Of a DNA stretch of 6,793 nt, positions 5,744 to 6,793 are shown in pieces (within the stretch, counting starts at the first letter, position 1; each line of letters opens with the position of its first letter). Position numbers and translations under genes: made by a program. The stretch lies in contig DASZCR010000281.1 of assembly GCA_035942915.1 (NCBI GenBank), positions 1 through 6,793 of the forward strand, written 5' to 3'. The stretch comes from DASZCR01 sp035942915 (GTDB taxonomy: Bacteria > Acidobacteriota > Blastocatellia > Pyrinomonadales > Pyrinomonadaceae). The notes beneath the pieces are model-generated. The model saw only the letters and a program-made list of their open reading frames with translations, was not told the origin of the DNA and made no database searches.

Positions 5744-6793
5744 GTCGTAGGGCAGCATCGCCATCACCTCGCCGTGCTTCATGCGGTCGAGGACGAGCGC
5801 GTAACGGAAGGCGCGGCGCATGTCCTCCGGCATCACCGAGAGAACGGCGGCGCGCTGCTGTCGCGCCTTCGCGACGGCGGCGTCCTCTTCCTCCTCGCCT
5901 CCGAGACCGAGGAACGATTGCAGGAAGCTGCGCGGCGCAGGAAAGACGCGTCGGCGCACGCCCTTGTCGGCCGGAATCTTCGCCAACTCCTTCGCCACCT
6001 CGACGGCGCGCTCAAGCCCGCCGATTTCATCAACCAGCCCGTTGGCCTTGCCCTGCGCGCCCGTCCACACGCGCCCCTCAGCGATGGAGCGCACGTACTC
6101 CACGTCGCGCCCGCGCCCTTCGGCCACCTTCGGCAGAAAGTCGTTGTTGTAGAAACGCCTCATGCCCTCTTCAAACTTCGCGCGCTCTTCGGGCGTGAAC
6201 TTCTCCGTCTCGCGGAACATCCCCGCGTTGCGACCGCGCAGCACGTACTCGTTCGAGACTCCTATCCAATCATAGAAACCCTTGACGACCGGCTTTCCGG
6301 CGAAGACGCCGATGGAACCCGTCAGCGTCGAAGGCTCTGCGACGATGCGGTTGGCGTTCATCGAGATGTAGTAACCACCCGAAGCCGCGAGGTCGCCCAT
6401 CGAGACGACGACAGGCTTCTGTCGTTTCGCAGACTCGACGGCGCGCCAGATGAGGTCTGACGGATAGGTCATCCCGCCGGGACTATCGACTCGGAGCACG
6501 ATGGCCTTTATCAACTTGTCGTCGCGCGCGTCCTCGATGGCCTTGACGACCGTGTCAGAGCCAACCATCTGTTCGCCGCCGAGAGCGCCGTCGTCGGAAC
6601 GCCCCATGCCTATCGCGCCCGATGCGTAGATGAGGGCAATCTGCTCGCCGCGATTGAGTCCGAGAGATTCCTGTGTGACGCGCTTGTACTCGGCCATCGA
6701 AACCTTACGCAGTTGTTCCGACTCCTTGTAACCGAGCCGCTTCTTGAACTCCTGCTCGATATCTTCGCGGTAGAGCGCGCCGTCGATGAGACC
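5729..6793 (-). CDS. sppA: Signal peptide peptidase SppA, 67-kDa type, C-terminal part (5' end outside window)
   Basis: SppA is a membrane-bound serine protease that degrades signal peptides left in the membrane after export. The reading frame is open to the window edge, so the ATG at 6697 is internal: 32 further codons beginning GLIDGALYRED are continuous with it and match the junction region between the two halves of long SppA. Of the visible 354 residues, LRVDSPGG lies at 101-108, the nucleophile Ser138 in AASGGYY (codon 6380-6382), LTGSIGVF at 156-163, and GRVWTGAQGKANGLVDEIGG at 240-259. In long SppA the general-base Lys lies in the N-terminal half, which is not visible here. An acidic stretch EEEED occurs near 300, and the last residues are DLKIE. 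The TAG stop lies inside the convergent CorC-type gene. Family members are about 590-620 residues, so some 250 are missing because of the window, not truncation. Confidence 0.93.
   Translation of the reverse strand, partial: GLIDGALYREDIEQEFKKRLGYKESEQLRKVSMAEYKRVTQESLGLNRGEQIALIYASGAIGMGRSDDGALGGEQMVGSDTVVKAIEDARDDKLIKAIVLRVDSPGGMTYPSDLIWRAVESAKRQKPVVVSMGDLAASGGYYISMNANRIVAEPSTLTGSIGVFAGKPVVKGFYDWIGVSNEYVLRGRNAGMFRETEKFTPEERAKFEEGMRRFYNNDFLPKVAEGRGRDVEYVRSIAEGRVWTGAQGKANGLVDEIGGLERAVEVAKELAKIPADKGVRRRVFPAPRSFLQSFLGLGGEEEEDAAVAKARQQRAAVLSVMPEDMRRAFRYALVLDRMKHGEVMAMLPYDLKIE

Noticed and set aside
6695..6697. ATG as the start of sppA
   Set aside because: The frame stays open to the window edge and the 32 upstream codons match SppA family sequence, so this Met is internal and the gene is cut by the window.

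Overview
This is a GC-rich bacterial chromosomal window holding six protein genes, mostly housekeeping or envelope functions. There are no RNA genes, CRISPR arrays, insertion sequences or phage genes. The gene set (FabG, seryl-tRNA synthetase, sugar-nucleotidyltransferase, CNNM/CorC-type membrane protein, SppA) fits a free-living Gram-negative-type bacterium. The codon style and the secreted RskA-like protein suggest Acidobacteriota, but that placement is an inference, not something the sequence proves.

Layout: a perfect palindrome at the left edge (1-24) lies just past the end of a minus-strand gene for a secreted protein with two tandem RskA-like domains (69-1028). Upstream of that gene is a sigma-54-like -24/-12 element (1112-1128) and a small 5'-leader hairpin (1084-1100). 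Next on the same strand is a stand-alone fabG-type reductase with a TTG start (1258-2022) and a sigma-70-like promoter. It is divergent, across 105 bases, from a plus-strand pair: an RmlA-like sugar-phosphate nucleotidyltransferase (2128-2901) and serS (2929-4239), 27 bases apart and probably co-transcribed. A long imperfect hairpin (4244-4316) follows serS.

A CNNM/CBS/CorC-type membrane protein (4361-5743) follows. Its promoter-like element is so close to the ATG that its mRNA may be leaderless. It converges on sppA (5729-6793, minus strand, 5' end outside the window), and the two coding regions overlap by 15 bases. A strong hairpin placed where the sppA terminator should be lies inside the C-terminal tail codons of the CorC-type gene.

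The genes form no single pathway. FabG, SppA, the CorC-like protein and the secreted protein relate to lipids or the envelope; the nucleotidyltransferase supplies activated sugar; SerS serves translation. I do not see an obvious new multi-gene system. The most interesting points are the secreted tandem RskA-like protein with its sigma-54-like promoter, and the 3'-end arrangement of the CorC-like gene and sppA. All stretches between genes are shorter than 300 bases.
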